Shown here piece after piece: positions 61,913-64,000 of a stretch of 64,000 bases of DNA; position 1 is the first letter of the stretch, and each line of letters starts with the position of its first letter. The DNA lies in assembly GCF_019039035.1 (NCBI RefSeq), contig NZ_JAHNZT010000006.1, positions 124,001 to 188,000 on the forward strand, read 5' to 3'. Origin of the DNA: Citreicoccus inhibens (GTDB lineage: Bacteria; Myxococcota; Myxococcia; Myxococcales; Myxococcaceae). The position numbers and the translations under genes are program-made. The notes below the pieces were generated by a model, which was given only the letters and a program-made list of their open reading frames with translations, made no database searches and was not told the origin of the DNA.

Positions 61913-62485
61913 ATGAAGATCCGCTCTCTGCTGCTCGCCGCCTTGCTCACTGCCGCTACGCCCGCGCTGGCACAAGGCGCGAAGCCCGCGGCTCCTGCTC
62001 CCGCGAAGGCTCCGGAGAAGAAGGACACGCCCGCTCCCACGAAGGGTGAGTCGGCGAAGGCGAGCCTCAAGGACGCTCAGGGCAAGGACGTGGGCGAGGT
62101 CACCCTGGAGCAGACCCCGCACGGCGTGCTGGTGAAGGGCTCGCTGAAGAACCTTCCCGAGGGCGAGCACGCCATCCACATCCACGAGGTCGGCAAGTGC
62201 GACGCGCCGGACTTCAAGACGGCGGGCGGCCACTTCAACCCCGAGAAGAAGGCCCACGGCATCCTCTCCCCCAATGGCAAGCACGAGGGTGACCTGCCCA
62301 ACCTTCACGTGGGCGCCGACGGCAAGGTGTCCTTCGACTTCTTCGCCAACCAGGGCCTCACGGTCGCGTCGCTCTTTGACGCGGACGGCTCGGCCTTCGT
62401 GGTGCACGCCAAGCAGGACGACTACCACACGGATCCCGCGGGCGACGCGGGCGGCCGCATCGCGTGCGGCGTGGTGGTGAAGTAA
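61913..62485 (+). CDS. sodC: Periplasmic Cu/Zn superoxide dismutase
   Basis: The protein has 190 residues. A signal peptide ends near PALAQ (about residue 20), followed by an Ala/Pro/Lys linker (about 22-52) that holds the enzyme away from the membrane. Metal ligands are present: HIHEVGKC, GGHFNPEKKAHG, GDLPNLHV, VVHAKQDD and the catalytic Arg in GGRIACG, as well as the Cys pair of the family. It converts superoxide to H2O2 and oxygen in the periplasm. An AGG-rich ribosome site (ggaggtctcg) supports ATG 61913. It is divergent from the ATPase. No nearby regulator is obvious. Confidence 0.95.
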   Translation: MKIRSLLLAALLTAATPALAQGAKPAAPAPAKAPEKKDTPAPTKGESAKASLKDAQGKDVGEVTLEQTPHGVLVKGSLKNLPEGEHAIHIHEVGKCDAPDFKTAGGHFNPEKKAHGILSPNGKHEGDLPNLHVGADGKVSFDFFANQGLTVASLFDADGSAFVVHAKQDDYHTDPAGDAGGRIACGVVVK

Positions 62486-62615
62486 GGACGCGGTGTCGAA
62501 CCTCGCCGCGCCGGAGCAAGTGCCCGGAAGGGAACGGAACCACGGTGCGGTGAGGGACTCGGCCCGCAGGAGGCGCCTACCCTGAGGCGCGAACGTCTTC
62601 GCGTTGGGAGGCACC

Positions 62616-63224
62616 ATGCGGGTCGTCGTCGTGGGCGCCACAGGCACCATCGGTCGAGCGGTGGTCCAGGCATTGTCCAGCCGCCACGAGGTCGTCGAAG
62701 TCGCCCGCAAAGGCGGGAAGCATCAGACGGACATCGCCTCGAAGGACGCGCTGGAGCGACTCTTCAAGGCGGTGGGGCCGTTCGATGCGCTCGTCTCAGC
62801 GACAGGTGCCGCGGCGTTCAAGCCCCTGGTCGCGCTGAGCGACGACGACTTTCAATTCAGCCTGAGCAACAAGCTCATGGGACAGGTGAACCTCGCACGG
62901 GTGGGGCTCGCGCACGTGCGTGACGGTGGCTCCATCACGCTGACGAGCGGCGTGCTCGGACAACAGCCGATGCAGGGTTCAGTGGCGGTGAGCCTGGTGA
63001 ACGCGGGACTGGAGGGGTTCACGCGCGCAGCGGCGTTGGAGATGCCGAGAAACATCCGCATCAACGTCGTGAGCCCTCCCTGGGTGGATGAGACGCTCAA
63101 AGCCTTCAACATGAAAGGCATTCCAGGAATGCCGGCTGCGGAGGTCGCCCGCGCCTATCTCGCCAGCATTGAAGGCAAGAGCACGGGTCAGGTCATCGAC
63201 GCCCGCGCGTTCGCGACTCCCTGA
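62616..63224 (+). CDS. SDR-fold protein lacking the catalytic Tyr and Lys
   Basis: The protein has 202 residues. The nucleotide-binding motif GATGTIG (residues 8-14) and the SITLTSGVLGQQ strand follow the classical SDR pattern. At the place of YxxxK the chain reads SVAVSLVNAGLEGFTRA, aligning Tyr with Val and Lys with Asn. The protein may therefore bind NAD(P) but use another mechanism or act as a redox sensor. This short subgroup occurs across bacteria with unknown activity. ATG 62616 is preceded by GGAGG at 5-8 nt. It overlaps the end of the convergent PhyH gene by 37 bp. Confidence 0.85.
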   Translation: MRVVVVGATGTIGRAVVQALSSRHEVVEVARKGGKHQTDIASKDALERLFKAVGPFDALVSATGAAAFKPLVALSDDDFQFSLSNKLMGQVNLARVGLAHVRDGGSITLTSGVLGQQPMQGSVAVSLVNAGLEGFTRAAALEMPRNIRINVVSPPWVDETLKAFNMKGIPGMPAAEVARAYLASIEGKSTGQVIDARAFATP

Positions 63225-63970
63225 GTTTGCGCAGGGCCCGGCCCGCCAATGCGGGTGTGCCATTCGAGCCCCGCGGGCAGCTCGCACGCCGCGAACTCCA
63301 GGTGCAAGACGCGACGGTGCCGGGGCACCCGCGCCGGTGACGAGGCATGCAGGAGCAACGGCCGCATCACCAGGAGTCCTCGCGCGGACGCGAGGCAATC
63401 CTCGGCGGGCTGTTGCTCCAGCCGGGCTTGAGTCTGCACGGGCGATAGCCGCCCGTCGCGGTGCGAGCCCGGCAGCACGCGCACCGGCCCGTTGTCGCTC
63501 CCGCAGTCGTCCAGGTGCAGGCGCACGGCGACCATGGATTCCAACACTTCGGATGGAGGCTGCACACACTCCACACCGGCCTTGTGCGACCAAGGGCCAA
63601 ACCCTGGCACCTCTCTGCGCTCACGCACCGCGATGGTCAGGTCCTGATGCCAGATGACCTTCCAGTTCGACTCGGGAGTCTTGTCGAACATCAAGCCCCG
63701 CACCGCGAAGCAGTCACGTCCGAGGACGCGCTCCGCGACATCGCGCACGGGCCCCTGAAGCGCCAGCGCCTGGACCTCGGGCACGTCCTCCAAGAGGTTG
63801 CGCACACCGCCGCGTCGAGATGCATTCGAGGACGACTCAACTGACGGGAGCGCGCGGAGCAGGGACTCGACAGTTTCAGCGGAGACGGCTTCGGGGATGA
63901 GCGCGAAGCCCTCGTGCTCCAGTCGAGTCCGCCACGGCGAGGACAGCGGACCCAACACGAACTCAGACAT
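63188..63970 (-). CDS. PhyH-family Fe(II)/2-oxoglutarate dioxygenase
   Basis: The protein has 260 residues. The iron triad is visible: HxD in IWHQDLTI and the distal His in RPLLLHASSPA, with the 2-oxoglutarate-binding Arg in HRRVLHLEF. The pattern VLPGSHRDGRL is typical of phytanoyl-CoA dioxygenase-like enzymes, which hydroxylate lipids, amino acids or natural products. It is cytoplasmic. ATG 63970 is near the end of the window, so an upstream partner may lie outside. Its 3' end overlaps the SDR-like gene by 37 bp on the opposite strand. Substrate cannot be read. Confidence 0.92.
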   Translation of the reverse strand: MSEFVLGPLSSPWRTRLEHEGFALIPEAVSAETVESLLRALPSVESSSNASRRGGVRNLLEDVPEVQALALQGPVRDVAERVLGRDCFAVRGLMFDKTPESNWKVIWHQDLTIAVRERREVPGFGPWSHKAGVECVQPPSEVLESMVAVRLHLDDCGSDNGPVRVLPGSHRDGRLSPVQTQARLEQQPAEDCLASARGLLVMRPLLLHASSPARVPRHRRVLHLEFAACELPAGLEWHTRIGGPGPAQTQGVANARASMT

Positions 63971-64000
63971 AGCCAAAGCGGCGACGCGCGAACCACTCCG

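Overview
The window looks like chromosomal DNA of a myxobacterium (Myxococcus/Corallococcus-type, order Myxococcales). GC content is very high, with strong GC bias at third codon positions that opens long false frames antisense to nearly every gene. There is a member of the myxobacteria-specific TIGR02265/DUF2378 paralogous family, a SpoVR sporulation protein, many lipoproteins and secreted repeat proteins, and a lipoprotein-toxin/immunity pair of the kind used by myxobacteria for kin discrimination. No rRNA, tRNA, CRISPR array, insertion sequence or phage gene was seen. Genus-level assignment is inference.

Layout. 1-7.4 kb: end of a SpoVR gene, secreted M23 endopeptidase, TIGR02265 protein, glycogen phosphorylase and an M3 oligopeptidase, the last two converging on a perfect hairpin. 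7.5-10.4 kb: metal-efflux unit with an RcnR/CsoR-type sensor, two palindromic operators and a P1B ATPase with an unusual metal site; a 33-bp hairpin repeat follows the ATPase and recurs after the next gene. 10.4-16.2 kb: giant Ig-like/FN3/lamin-tail lipoprotein. 16.3-21.5 kb: dnaE transcribed with a dienoyl-CoA isomerase and a 2,4-dienoyl-CoA reductase-like enzyme, the auxiliary steps of unsaturated fatty acid oxidation. 21.6-29.2 kb: TetR-controlled RND efflux operon ending in a MaoC-like hydratase. 29.2-30.9 kb: candidate nuclease lipoprotein toxin and its immunity gene.

31-39 kb: acyl-CoA dehydrogenase with divergent LysR, a Spy-like periplasmic protein, an M14-type peptidase, a gene remnant, a GFA enzyme, a cassette of two exported repeat proteins with a secreted M23-type protease, and a TetR regulator. 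39.4-46.1 kb: six-haem exported cytochrome, then a three-gene module (VWA plus solute-binding lipoprotein, coiled-coil protein, solute-binding paralogue) with no ABC permease or ATPase. 46.4-51.6 kb: three lipoproteins, a WGR protein, an extended SDR and an Eis-type acetyltransferase. 51.8-55.5 kb: PKD-repeat lipoprotein with a haem site, a phosphate-selective-porin-type barrel and a small lipoprotein. 55.5-58 kb: MocR regulator divergent from a cupin/DoxX pair. 58-60.8 kb: orphan N6-adenine methyltransferase and three small accessory genes. 60.8-64 kb: AAA ATPase, Cu/Zn superoxide dismutase, an SDR lacking its catalytic Tyr/Lys, and a PhyH-type dioxygenase.

The parts most worth following up are the toxin/immunity pair, the metal-efflux unit with its operators, the VWA/solute-binding module, the fatty-acid genes coupled to dnaE, and the duplicated hairpin. 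Family names come from remembered sequence patterns; no database search was run.
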